Position numbers and translations under genes: made by a program. Of a stretch of 30,370 nucleotides of DNA, positions 23,689-30,370 are shown one piece after another. The notes under the pieces are model-generated. The model searched no databases and was not told the origin of the DNA. It saw nothing but the letters and a program-made list of their open reading frames with translations. The DNA is taken from positions 1-30,370 of the forward strand of contig CAJUOT010000033.1 of NCBI GenBank assembly GCA_910588135.1. The letters are read 5' to 3'. Numbering within the stretch: the stretch's first letter is position 1; each line of letters opens with the position of its first letter. This DNA is from an uncultured Oscillospiraceae bacterium (GTDB lineage Bacteria > Bacillota > Clostridia > Oscillospirales > Oscillospiraceae).

Positions 23689-26169
23689 TCACAGCAGCTT
23701 GAGTTTTTGCGCCTTCTGGATCGCCAGGACCCGGTTGTTGACCCCCAGCTTCCGGTAAATATTCTTGATGTGGTAACGCACCGTTGTCACCGAGATAAAC
23801 AGCTTCGCCCCGATCTCCTCATGCTTGAAGCCGTCCGCCAAAAGCCGCAGCACCTCCTGCTCCCGGTCGGTCAGCGCAACCAAATCCACATTCAATTCCT
23901 CCACCCGGCGCCGGTACTCCTCGCCCAGCAGCGCCAGCTTTTCCAGATAGGCGGACGGCTCCTCCGTGTTTCGGCGGCGCAGGTGCTCCAGCATCTGGGC
24001 GATATAGGGGGCGCTCTCCACAAAGGGCATGACGATGCCGTCGGCCCGGCCGATCTCCAGCGCCTTTTCCAGCACGGCGCAGCCTGCCTCCAGCCCCTGG
24101 AGATGCTGCCGGGCCACCGCCAGGCAGAGGTAATTGTGAAGCATACCCAGCTGGCAGTTATACCGTTCAAACTGGCGCTGCGCCATCTCGCACTCGGCCT
24201 CCAGCCGGATATAGTCCCTGCTCAGAAGCACGGCCTTGGCTCGGACTGTATAGTAAAAGCTCTTTCCCTGTTTGAGAAAAGCCGCCTGGGACAGGTCCCC
24301 CGCGCAGATCCAGGGCGCGATCTCCTCGCTGTGGCCCAAAAGGGCGCTGAGATATGCGCTGCAAAGGTCCAGGGTGGTGTCCAGCACCTGGTTCTTTTCC
24401 CGCAGGACCTCCTCCCGGACCGATTCCATCCCCTGAGGCCCCCGGTTTGACCCCCGCAGAATCTCCAGCCGCGCCAATGCAAACCGGGCGCACAGTGTCA
24501 GACTTGTCTGGCGGGCCGCCCGCGCCTTGTAAATCGCCTTGTAGGCATACTGTTCCATGTGCTCGAAATCGCCGGTCTCCAGCAGGTATTCCGCCTGGGC
24601 CACCGCGTCGCAGCCGCTGCCGCAGCCGTTGATGGGGGCCGACAGGGTCTCGCTGTTTTCCACCAGACTGCGCATGGCGGCCAGCATCCCGCCCTGTTCC
24701 CGGTAATAGCAATACAGCAGATGGGGAGAGCCGTAGGTGAACTCCTTGTTTCGGGTGACGATGCAGGAGCACCCGCCGGAAAAATACTCCGCCGCCCGGC
24801 GGCTGCACTGCGCCATGGCGTCGATATCATTGTACACCGCCGCCACGCGCACCACGCAGGCCTCCCCCAAGAGGAAGTTTTTGTATTCGCGGCCGAAGTC
24901 GGAGGCGCGGATATCCCGTTCCATCTGATCCAGGTATGTGCGGCAGCGGCCGGTGCTGCCCGGCTCCCCGTCCCGGAGGCTTTGCACGTAAATATACTGC
25001 AGGCAGGCCAGCGGATACCGCAGGCGCTGGGGCATGGTCAGCCCTTCAAACAGGGGCTGGATCTGCCGGAAGTGGGTAAACAGGCTCTCCGGCGCGTTCT
25101 CCCTGTTGCACTGCTCCAGGATCGCGTCCACCTCCCCCGCCCTGTACAGGTATTCGAAGGCTCTGGCGTAGCATTTTTCCCGCAGATACCATTCGCCGGC
25201 GCGGCGGTAGAATTCCTGGAAATCCAATCCGGCAAATTTCGCGTGCTCCGTCAGAAACTCCCGCAGCGGGTTGCGAATGCGGTAGCTCTTGTCCCATTCG
25301 TTGTAGACGATAAAAGTCCCCTGCTTGATCAGCGCCTGCAGGGGATATGATACCTGGGGGTCGCTGATGACATACAGCGCCATGGACACCGTGAACGAGT
25401 CGAGAAACGAAAGCCTGCACAGAATGGCCTTGCTGGCCTGATCCAGCGGGCCGTAGAGGTTTTGTTCAATGATGTCGTTGATGGTATTGCTTTTGCCCAC
25501 CGGCAGGCCGCGCTGCGCGTTTTTTAACAGCACATACAGCATGGACACCCAGCCCTCGGTATAGCGGCAAACCCACGCGGTCTCCTCCGCGGTCAGCTCG
25601 CACCCCGCCGCCGCAAAGTAGCGGCTGGTCTCCTCTTCGGTGAAGCGCAGCGCCTTCTCCGTCAGGGTAAAGCAGAGCTGCTTCTGATACAGCCCCGCGG
25701 CGTCCACCCGGGACAGGTCCCGGGTGATCAGCACGATGGACAAGCCGTGCATCCGCCGCTGAACGATCAGCTTGATGAGCGCAAATACGGACAGCTCCCG
25801 TATCGTCTGGAAATCATCCAGCACCACCACCAGGGGCCTGCTGAGCGCGCAGTCCGCCATCGCATCCACCAGGCGGACCTGATCCGCGGCGCTGCCGGGG
25901 AAGCCCCGCCGGGCCAGAAGGCTGCGCATGGGGCCGTCCGGCAGCGCGTCCAGCATATGCTCCCACAGGTACTGGGCGGAACCTCCGCTGTTGGCCAGCG
26001 GCACCCAAACCACATCCAGCTCCTGGGTCTGCGCCGACAAAAACTGCTGCACGGCAGTGGTTTTTCCATAGCCGATGGGCGCATGTACAATGGACAGCGG
26101 ATACAGAAAGATGTTTTCCAGCTTTTGCATGATCCGCTTGCGCGCCAATACTTTCACTTTCCCCTGCAA
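23689..26169 (-). CDS. MalT-like LuxR-family transcriptional activator
   Basis: A large ATP-dependent regulator (LAL/MalT type). The STAND ATPase has a Walker A (GYGKTT, ~residues 33-38) and a Walker B (VVVLDDF, ~113-120). A helical repeat region of about 500 residues follows, and a C-terminal LuxR helix-turn-helix (last ~65 residues) has LTDREQEVLRLLADGFKHEEI and TVRYHIKNIYRKLGV. Such proteins bind ATP plus an inducer, oligomerise and activate sugar genes. The frame is open to a TTG at 26241, but that codon overlaps the TATAAT box. I therefore prefer the TTG at 26169, preceded by AAAGGGGG (826 residues). It stands alone between the second sugar operon and a flavin oxidoreductase, both of which carry a shared upstream site. 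Confidence 0.88.
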   Translation of the reverse strand: MQGKVKVLARKRIMQKLENIFLYPLSIVHAPIGYGKTTAVQQFLSAQTQELDVVWVPLANSGGSAQYLWEHMLDALPDGPMRSLLARRGFPGSAADQVRLVDAMADCALSRPLVVVLDDFQTIRELSVFALIKLIVQRRMHGLSIVLITRDLSRVDAAGLYQKQLCFTLTEKALRFTEEETSRYFAAAGCELTAEETAWVCRYTEGWVSMLYVLLKNAQRGLPVGKSNTINDIIEQNLYGPLDQASKAILCRLSFLDSFTVSMALYVISDPQVSYPLQALIKQGTFIVYNEWDKSYRIRNPLREFLTEHAKFAGLDFQEFYRRAGEWYLREKCYARAFEYLYRAGEVDAILEQCNRENAPESLFTHFRQIQPLFEGLTMPQRLRYPLACLQYIYVQSLRDGEPGSTGRCRTYLDQMERDIRASDFGREYKNFLLGEACVVRVAAVYNDIDAMAQCSRRAAEYFSGGCSCIVTRNKEFTYGSPHLLYCYYREQGGMLAAMRSLVENSETLSAPINGCGSGCDAVAQAEYLLETGDFEHMEQYAYKAIYKARAARQTSLTLCARFALARLEILRGSNRGPQGMESVREEVLREKNQVLDTTLDLCSAYLSALLGHSEEIAPWICAGDLSQAAFLKQGKSFYYTVRAKAVLLSRDYIRLEAECEMAQRQFERYNCQLGMLHNYLCLAVARQHLQGLEAGCAVLEKALEIGRADGIVMPFVESAPYIAQMLEHLRRRNTEEPSAYLEKLALLGEEYRRRVEELNVDLVALTDREQEVLRLLADGFKHEEIGAKLFISVTTVRYHIKNIYRKLGVNNRVLAIQKAQKLKLL

Positions 26170-26240
26170 AGCGAGCAGCCCCCTTTCGCCCAACGCCGCT
26201 TTTGACCGCGATTTGTCCGGCAGGTCAAATGTATTTGTCA

Positions 26241-26269
26241 ATTATATCATACCAACGTTCCTTATTCAA
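26241..26269 (-). promoter_or_regulatory. Promoter of the MalT-like regulator
   Basis: On the minus strand, TTGAAT (26269-26264), 17 bases and a perfect TATAAT (26246-26241). Transcription should begin near 26234, downstream of the furthest TTG start. Confidence 0.7.
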
Positions 26270-26307
26270 GTTTGCGCTCATATGCCAGGGACATACGCCG
26301 GGGAAAC

Positions 26308-26345
26308 AAAAAGCCATGCCCGTTGGCACACAGGCATGGCTTTTT
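26308..26345. terminator. Bidirectional-type terminator after the flavin oxidoreductase gene
   Basis: AAAAAGCCATGCC (26308-26320) pairs with GGCATGGCTTTTT (26333-26345), so both strands end the stem in a T run. On the minus strand it lies 18 bases beyond the oxidoreductase stop. Confidence 0.85.
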
Positions 26346-26362
26346 CTTCAGAGCGGCCGCCA

Positions 26363-27973
26363 CTACAGGCCGCGCGCCGCATTACGGCCGGCAATACGGC
26401 CAAAGGTAAGGGCAATGGAATGGCTCAGCCCCGGCACTGTCAGCGGATAATCCACAGCAAACCGGTTGCCCTGCACGTTTCCGGCCACATACAGGCCGGG
26501 AATGGGCCGCCCGCTCTCATCGTAGCAGCGGGCTTCCTCGTCGCTCTCCAGCCCGCCCATCACGGCGATCATAACGGCCGGCGTAAACTTCGTGGCATAG
26601 TAGGGCGGTTTGTCCACCGCAAACAGGCGCAGCGGGCGCTTGCCGTAATCCAGGTCCCGACCGGCATGGCACTGGGCGTTGTACCGCGCCAGGGACGCCA
26701 GGGCCTGCTCCCGCGGGAGGCCCGTTTGCTCCACCAGCTCCTCCAGCGTATCGGCGCGCAGCACTGTCTTGGCCTGCACCGCCTTTTCCACCAGCGCGGG
26801 CGAAATATAATTGTCAATGGAGGCCAGCTTGGAAAACAAGGTGCCGTCCTGGAGCTCCTCGTCTGTCACCGCATAGCACACCGAACCGTGGCTGGGATAG
26901 ACGTCCTTCACCTGGCGGGCCCAGTCGCCGCCCACAAACTGCCAAGCGGTTTTATCCGGCAGGTTTTCGATCTGGCTGCCAATCTGCTGGCCGGGGGCGT
27001 CCTCATTGACAAAGCGCAGGCCCCGCGTGTTCAGCAGCACAAACCCCGAGCAGCCAAAGACCCCGCCCATGTGGTGGGCGCAGGGGGCATGCGGCGCATC
27101 CTGGAGCTTTGCCCCGATCCACAGCCCCATGCGGTGTCCGTCGCCGGTATTGCAGGGACGGCGGTCCCGGTCAAACCCCTGCCACAACTGCGGCGTCTGC
27201 GCCATGCCCGGGCAAAAGCGCACCAGCATCTCGTGATTGCTCATATAGTCGCCGGTGGAGAGCACCACGCCCTTCCGGGCCTGTACCCGAAGGTATCCGC
27301 CCCCGGCCAGCCGCGCAACGGCGCCCTGCACCGGGCCGTCCCCCTGTCGGATCAGCCGGACAACCGGCGTTTCGCACAGGCACTGCACCCGCCCGGTCTC
27401 CATGGCCAGCCGCAAATTGCCCCGAAAGACCGGGACGTGGGATGGGCGCACCCATACCGTGGTCTGGTGGCACTTGAACCGCTCGCCGGCATTGTCAAAG
27501 GATACCGGCTGGGGGCAGCGCCGGGGCTGCAGCCAGCACCGCGCCCCCTCCGGCGGCACCGCTGCGGTGGACGGCAGGACCGGGATGCCCGGGTACCCTT
27601 CCAGATACCAGTCAAAGGCTTCGCCGGCCTCCTGGGCCCACCGGCGCAGGATATTCTGGCTCACCTTATATCCCATATCCCGCATCAGGTCATCGACGAT
27701 CTGCACCTTGTCCACACCGCGGCGGCCCCAGGTGTCCGCGACTTTGCTGTCCATCACCGCAAAGTCCCCGCTGCGCGCCTGAGGCGCCGGGCATTTTTCC
27801 AGAAGGATCACCGTACAGCCCATCTCGGCTGCGGCCCGTGCCGCGGCAACCCCTGCCAGACCCGCGCCCGCAACAACAACATCCGCCTCCAGCGTCTGCC
27901 GGATCTCCGACTCCTCGATTTCGGGCGGGCAGCCCAACCAGGCCTCGCCTTCATATATCGAATGGTTTTTCAT
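26363..27973 (-). CDS. FAD-dependent oxidoreductase (fumarate reductase flavoprotein-like)
   Basis: A 536-residue flavoprotein of the FAD_binding_2 family (succinate dehydrogenase/fumarate reductase/ketosteroid dehydrogenase group). The N-terminal dinucleotide fold reads DVVVAGAGLAGVAAARAAA and ends its second strand in LLEK. The C-terminal FAD-closing motif is GLYVAGNVQG with GLSHSIALTFGRIAGRNAA. There is no signal peptide, FMN-binding or haem domain, so it is probably cytosolic. The start at 27973 (MKNHS) has GGGG at 8 bases; an in-frame ATG at 28006 is possible. It is monocistronic. A shared upstream site suggests co-control with the second sugar operon, perhaps for oxidation of the imported compound. 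The substrate is unknown. Confidence 0.87.
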   Translation of the reverse strand: MKNHSIYEGEAWLGCPPEIEESEIRQTLEADVVVAGAGLAGVAAARAAAEMGCTVILLEKCPAPQARSGDFAVMDSKVADTWGRRGVDKVQIVDDLMRDMGYKVSQNILRRWAQEAGEAFDWYLEGYPGIPVLPSTAAVPPEGARCWLQPRRCPQPVSFDNAGERFKCHQTTVWVRPSHVPVFRGNLRLAMETGRVQCLCETPVVRLIRQGDGPVQGAVARLAGGGYLRVQARKGVVLSTGDYMSNHEMLVRFCPGMAQTPQLWQGFDRDRRPCNTGDGHRMGLWIGAKLQDAPHAPCAHHMGGVFGCSGFVLLNTRGLRFVNEDAPGQQIGSQIENLPDKTAWQFVGGDWARQVKDVYPSHGSVCYAVTDEELQDGTLFSKLASIDNYISPALVEKAVQAKTVLRADTLEELVEQTGLPREQALASLARYNAQCHAGRDLDYGKRPLRLFAVDKPPYYATKFTPAVMIAVMGGLESDEEARCYDESGRPIPGLYVAGNVQGNRFAVDYPLTVPGLSHSIALTFGRIAGRNAARGL

Positions 27974-28040
27974 GGTATTTCCCCGCAGGGACGCCCCCTT
28001 TCGCATTTCTATTTTCCGCCGCCGGGCATATCTTGTTCTT

Positions 28041-28046
28041 ATTATA
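28041..28046 (-). promoter_or_regulatory. -10 box of the flavin oxidoreductase gene
   Basis: A perfect TATAAT on the minus strand, 67 bases before the 27973 start, without a recognisable -35 at normal spacing. Confidence 0.6.
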
Positions 28047-28071
28047 GTACCGCACAGCGCGCCCTGGGGCA

Positions 28072-28088
28072 ACTATCAAAGGGGATAG
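28072..28088. promoter_or_regulatory. Candidate activator site, oxidoreductase copy
   Basis: On the minus strand CTATCCCCTTTGATAGT, 25 bases upstream of the -10 box. It matches the site before the second sugar operon at 12 of 17 positions. Further upstream two GATAGG boxes occur with a 10-base period (28108-28125 region), and CCTATCCC (28118-28125) inversely repeats GGGATAGG (28082-28089). Confidence 0.5.
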
Positions 28089-28442
28089 GTTTTGGATCAG
28101 CACGCCTCCTATCTGCCCCTATCCCAAAAGAAATTGCATTGCCGCTTGGATGGTTCCGCCCGGACACAGGATGCTTCTCATCGACGGGATCGGCTGTCTC
28201 CCTGCAGGCGTCCAGGAAACCAGCCTGTCCTTTCCGCTCACAGCCAAACGGTATGAGAAACCGCCGGCCGCCTCCAGCAAAGCCTTTTCCCCGCGGAACC
28301 AGGTTTCTGCCGGCACCACCACCGCCTTATTCCGGCCTGCATTCTGAACCACCGCACCGTCGTCAGCATCAAGGGCACGTCTGCCGCTTCTGGCAATTTC
28401 AAATTGACGCCGGCAGGGAAAACGGCTTGTGGACAGCAAAAT

Positions 28443-28480
28443 TTCAAGGCCCTCGGAAGGTGAAATCCGAGGGCCTTGAA
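28443..28480 (-). terminator. Perfect 15-base hairpin with minus-strand ATTTT tail
   Basis: The stem 28443-28457 pairs fully with 28466-28480 around an 8-base loop. On the minus strand it is followed by ATTTT. No gene ends close to it, so it may belong to the repeat element. Confidence 0.6.
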
Positions 28481-28661
28481 TGGGCTGAAACCGTTGGCTT
28501 AACGGGCAGGATAGCATTTTCACCACATGAACTTTGCGGGAGGAACACTTCAGATGCTCCGATGTTCAACCGAGCGCCAAAAAATCAAATTACAGCCCAG
28601 CGCAAGCGGCTGCGGTTTGAAACGGCGCCGCGGAATGAGCGAACTCCGGCGTTTTTGAAAA

Positions 28662-28697
28662 AAACGCCGGAGCAAGCGATATGAAGCTTGCTCCGGC
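28662..28697 (-). terminator. Intrinsic terminator with overlapping alternative hairpin
   Basis: On the minus strand a stem of about 12 bases (GCCGGAGCAAGC with GCTTGCTCCGGC) is followed directly by GTTTTTTT. Its descending arm can instead pair with CTCCGGCGTTTTT at about 28642-28654. It is the likely end of transcription from the genes upstream on the minus strand. Confidence 0.75.
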
Positions 28698-28868
28698 GTG
28701 GCTCTATGTGATAAAATTATTGTTTTGGGAAAGCGTTGTGGTACAAGCATTTTGCAGAAGAACCCTGCATTGACAAAACTGTAATTTTGTCGATCTTTTT
28801 TCAACATTTTGCAATCCCAAACAAAGCTGTCCGCCATAGCCCGCGCCGCCCCATCTGAGCTTTTTGGC

Positions 28869-29585
28869 TCACTCGCCACGGGTGGGAAGCCTACATTTTG
28901 AAACAGCCTTTTTGATACCCCCCACAATCACGGCGGCGGCCGCGCACACGGCCAGCCGCAGCCCCAGATCCACCATCCAGTTGACCTTTCCATGCCGGTA
29001 CATATCCAGCACATAGACCGGATCAACGTCATGGTCCTCCGCCATCCGATTCAGCATCTGCCGCTCCTCAGTGGTGGTATAGCGGACATAGCCGGTGGGG
29101 TAGGTGTCCGTCCCCGTCAGCGCCAGGTAGTCGTCAAAGTAGACACAGAGCCAGGAGTTGTCCCCCAGCTCCATCAAATAGTATCGGTTATAGAAACCGC
29201 CCGCCGCAACCCGCTGGAGCGCATATTCCAAGGGTGACAGGGGATAGCCTGCTGTGATATATTCCGAAACGTACACTGATCCCTTTGCACCACTGTTATG
29301 GTGGTAATGCGTCCCTTCCTGGCCCGCATCCCGCAGGCGGGCCAGGGGGCAGGGCGCCAGCCCACCGCCGGACACGGTGACCGGGGTGCGGCCCAAAAAG
29401 CAGGCCTCGATCTCCTCCTGCCGCTGGAGCTGCCGGACGCCCCCACTGGATCGCTGTCCCTGCTCCGTCCCGGTACCGGTCCAGAGGTCATACAGCCAGC
29501 CGGTGGGGAGCGCCAGCACCACCAGGAAGGCGAGGGCGGCGCATACAATGCTGCGGAAAACAGTATGTAGAGAATGCTTTTTCAT
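28869..29585 (-). CDS. Hypothetical membrane protein
   Basis: A 238-residue protein I do not recognise. An N-terminal hydrophobic helix (VFRSIVCAALAFLVVLALPTGW) is followed by about 170 residues predicted outside the membrane. A second helix near the C-terminus (LGLRLAVCAAAAVIVGGI) precedes a short basic tail. The middle is rich in Tyr and Gly (GFYNRYYLMELGDNSWLCVY), suggesting a compact beta-rich domain. GGGAGGG lies 7 bases before the ATG, and the gene begins 18 bases after the PH-like gene, so the two form an operon. No function is proposed. Confidence 0.75.
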   Translation of the reverse strand: MKKHSLHTVFRSIVCAALAFLVVLALPTGWLYDLWTGTGTEQGQRSSGGVRQLQRQEEIEACFLGRTPVTVSGGGLAPCPLARLRDAGQEGTHYHHNSGAKGSVYVSEYITAGYPLSPLEYALQRVAAGGFYNRYYLMELGDNSWLCVYFDDYLALTGTDTYPTGYVRYTTTEERQMLNRMAEDHDVDPVYVLDMYRHGKVNWMVDLGLRLAVCAAAAVIVGGIKKAVSKCRLPTRGE

Positions 29586-29603
29586 GTGTGCCGCCCTCCC
29601 GCG

Positions 29604-29927
29604 TCAAATTTCCTGTACGCCCGCCTGCCGCAGCCAGTCCTGGAGCTTCTTGGACGGGAAGCCGGTGAGCGGGTACTCCTTGCCAGACTTGCTGTGGATG
29701 GTCACAGCGGTGAACAGCGCAATCTTACCCACAGAGAAGCCCTTGATCTCCTCCACGGGCAGATCCATCTCCAGACCGGGCACCATGCTGATTTTGAAGC
29801 ACGCCCGCTGGTTGGTAACGAAGACGTTGCCCTGGAAGGGCTTTTTCGTCAGCCCCCACTTCTGGTGGAGGGACATCTGACCGCTGCCGATCATCGTCTC
29901 GCCGGGGTTCAAATCCAATTTTGCCAT
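29604..29927 (-). CDS. Small PH/GRAM-like domain protein
   Basis: A 107-residue soluble protein with alternating beta strands and a C-terminal helix (SKKLQDWLRQAGV). The pattern GNVFVTNQRACFK, then MDLPVEEIKGFSVGKIALFTAVTIHSK, resembles bacterial PH/GRAM-like folds, in which a "becomes visible in cells" strand is followed by a regulatory-loop segment. Such domains often act as adaptors at membranes; that is family knowledge, not shown here. AGGAGG lies 8 bases before the ATG. It is followed closely by a membrane protein gene. Confidence 0.78.
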   Translation of the reverse strand: MAKLDLNPGETMIGSGQMSLHQKWGLTKKPFQGNVFVTNQRACFKISMVPGLEMDLPVEEIKGFSVGKIALFTAVTIHSKSGKEYPLTGFPSKKLQDWLRQAGVQEI

Positions 29928-29989
29928 TGTGTTGTCCTCCTGTCAAATCAAATTTTGCGCGTTGATATCTACAACCGGGGCCGAAGGGT

Positions 29990-30006
29990 CCTCCGGTCTC
30001 CGGAGG
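29990..30006. other. Small perfect hairpin in the 29928-30141 intergenic region
   Basis: CCTCCGG, a 3-base loop, CCGGAGG. There is no U tract on either strand. Nothing else recognisable was found in this 214-base gap. Confidence 0.35.
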
Positions 30007-30141
30007 TATACGAGGTTGAACTCGTAGAAACGTGTGCCATTCGGTGCTTTCCGTTCCTTATAGCGCGAATTTTCACCTGTTTGATTGTCATAAAAGCAGC
30101 CTTCGGATCATTCGATGCCTACGCTTCGCCGGCGGTTCCCG

Positions 30142-30370
30142 CTACTCGTAAATAGAGTCAATCATCTCCTTCAGCTCATCCAAGGTGATGTCTCCATTGA
30201 TGGCGCACTCCGCCGGGCCGTTAGCCCAGAGCCCCACGGCCCGTCCGACGTTGGTGACCAGCAGGTGGGTGACGCCTCCCGCCTCGTAGGGGATCGGGTC
30301 GCCCTCGTCCTTCTGCCAATCTCCAAAGTTATCCCCCGACCGGTACTCACTTTCTATGTAAATAGTGACC
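30142..30370 (-). CDS. C-terminal part of an unidentified protein, cut by the window edge
   Basis: The minus-strand frame is open from the window edge to a TAG at 30142-30144 and encodes about 75 residues. They include SEYRSGDNFGDWQKDEGD, LLVTNVGRAVGLWANGPAEC and the ending ITLDELKEMIDSIYE. The end resembles the C-terminus of DUF4367-type extracytoplasmic domains (a Trp-rich strand, then a short helix after a Gly-Asp/Asn turn), but this is weak. The start and any signal peptide lie outside the window. Confidence 0.6.
   Translation of the reverse strand, partial: VTIYIESEYRSGDNFGDWQKDEGDPIPYEAGGVTHLLVTNVGRAVGLWANGPAECAINGDITLDELKEMIDSIYE

Larger units (their letters stand above)
28126..28868. 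repeat. Gene-poor, hairpin-rich stretch, probable dispersed intergenic repeat
   Basis: No credible gene is seen in about 740 bases. Open frames on both strands lack ribosome binding sites, domains and sensible starts. It contains the perfect palindrome at 28399-28411, strong hairpins at 28443-28480 and 28640-28700, and the direct repeat CATTTTGCA (28748-28756 and 28805-28813). This composition suggests a non-coding repeat inserted between transcription units. Repetition in the genome cannot be shown from one window. Confidence 0.45.

Noticed and set aside
28119..28526. A 135-residue minus-strand frame in the gene-poor region
   Set aside because: It runs through a perfect 15-base hairpin, lacks a ribosome binding site and shows no recognisable domain. 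It is better explained as non-coding repeat sequence.
26075..28684. An 869-residue plus-strand open frame
   Set aside because: It runs across the regulator's 5' end, a bidirectional terminator, the oxidoreductase and the hairpin region. No coherent domain is seen.
28550..28927. A 125-residue minus-strand frame
   Set aside because: It crosses the terminator with the T run and overlaps the end of the membrane protein gene, with no start signal.
29977..30035. A tRNA-like stretch with a GTTGAACTCG segment
   Set aside because: There is no acceptor stem, anticodon arm or proper T arm on either strand; only a 7-base hairpin is present.

Overview
The window is GC-rich and looks like the chromosome of a gut-type Clostridia, most plausibly Oscillospirales (a Flavonifractor, Oscillibacter or Lawsonibacter relative). 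This rests on gene content: two carbohydrate ABC operons without ATPase genes, a CD1871A-type CXXC mini-protein beside an NapH-like ferredoxin, a polyphosphate polymerase/DUF4956/CotH cluster, and Bacillota-style ribosome binding sites. The genus is inference. No tRNA, rRNA, CRISPR array, insertion sequence or phage gene was seen.

Layout. (1) 31-3928, minus: a hybrid sensor kinase broken by one in-frame TAG, followed by a lipoprotein solute-binding protein. (2) 4151-5184, minus: a 48-residue CXXC protein and a membrane polyferredoxin, closed by a strong terminator. (3) 5479-11524: a maltodextrin-type operon (binding protein, two permeases, GH13 enzyme) divergent from a LacI-family regulator. 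The shared intergenic region carries two near-identical operators and a large inverted repeat. (4) 11627-17015: polyphosphate polymerase, DUF4956 membrane protein and CotH-type kinase, divergent from an OmpR-type two-component system. (5) 17122-23412, minus: a second sugar ABC operon ending in an SIS-domain enzyme, a BadF/GlcNAc-kinase-like kinase and an amidohydrolase. This suggests uptake and phosphorylation of an amino sugar or glycated amine. (6) 23689-28045: a MalT-like LuxR regulator and a flavin oxidoreductase. (7) 28089-28868: about 780 bases without a credible gene but rich in perfect hairpins, probably a dispersed repeat. (8) 28869-30370, minus: a small membrane protein, a PH/GRAM-like protein and a truncated gene at the edge.

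How it works together: two separately regulated sugar import systems dominate. The first has a classic LacI arrangement. The second is probably activated by the neighbouring MalT-like protein, because a shared 17-base site (12/17 identical) sits 22-25 bases upstream of a TATAAT box before both the second binding-protein gene and the flavin oxidoreductase. Neither operon encodes an ABC ATPase, so both presumably use a shared MsmK-type ATPase encoded elsewhere.
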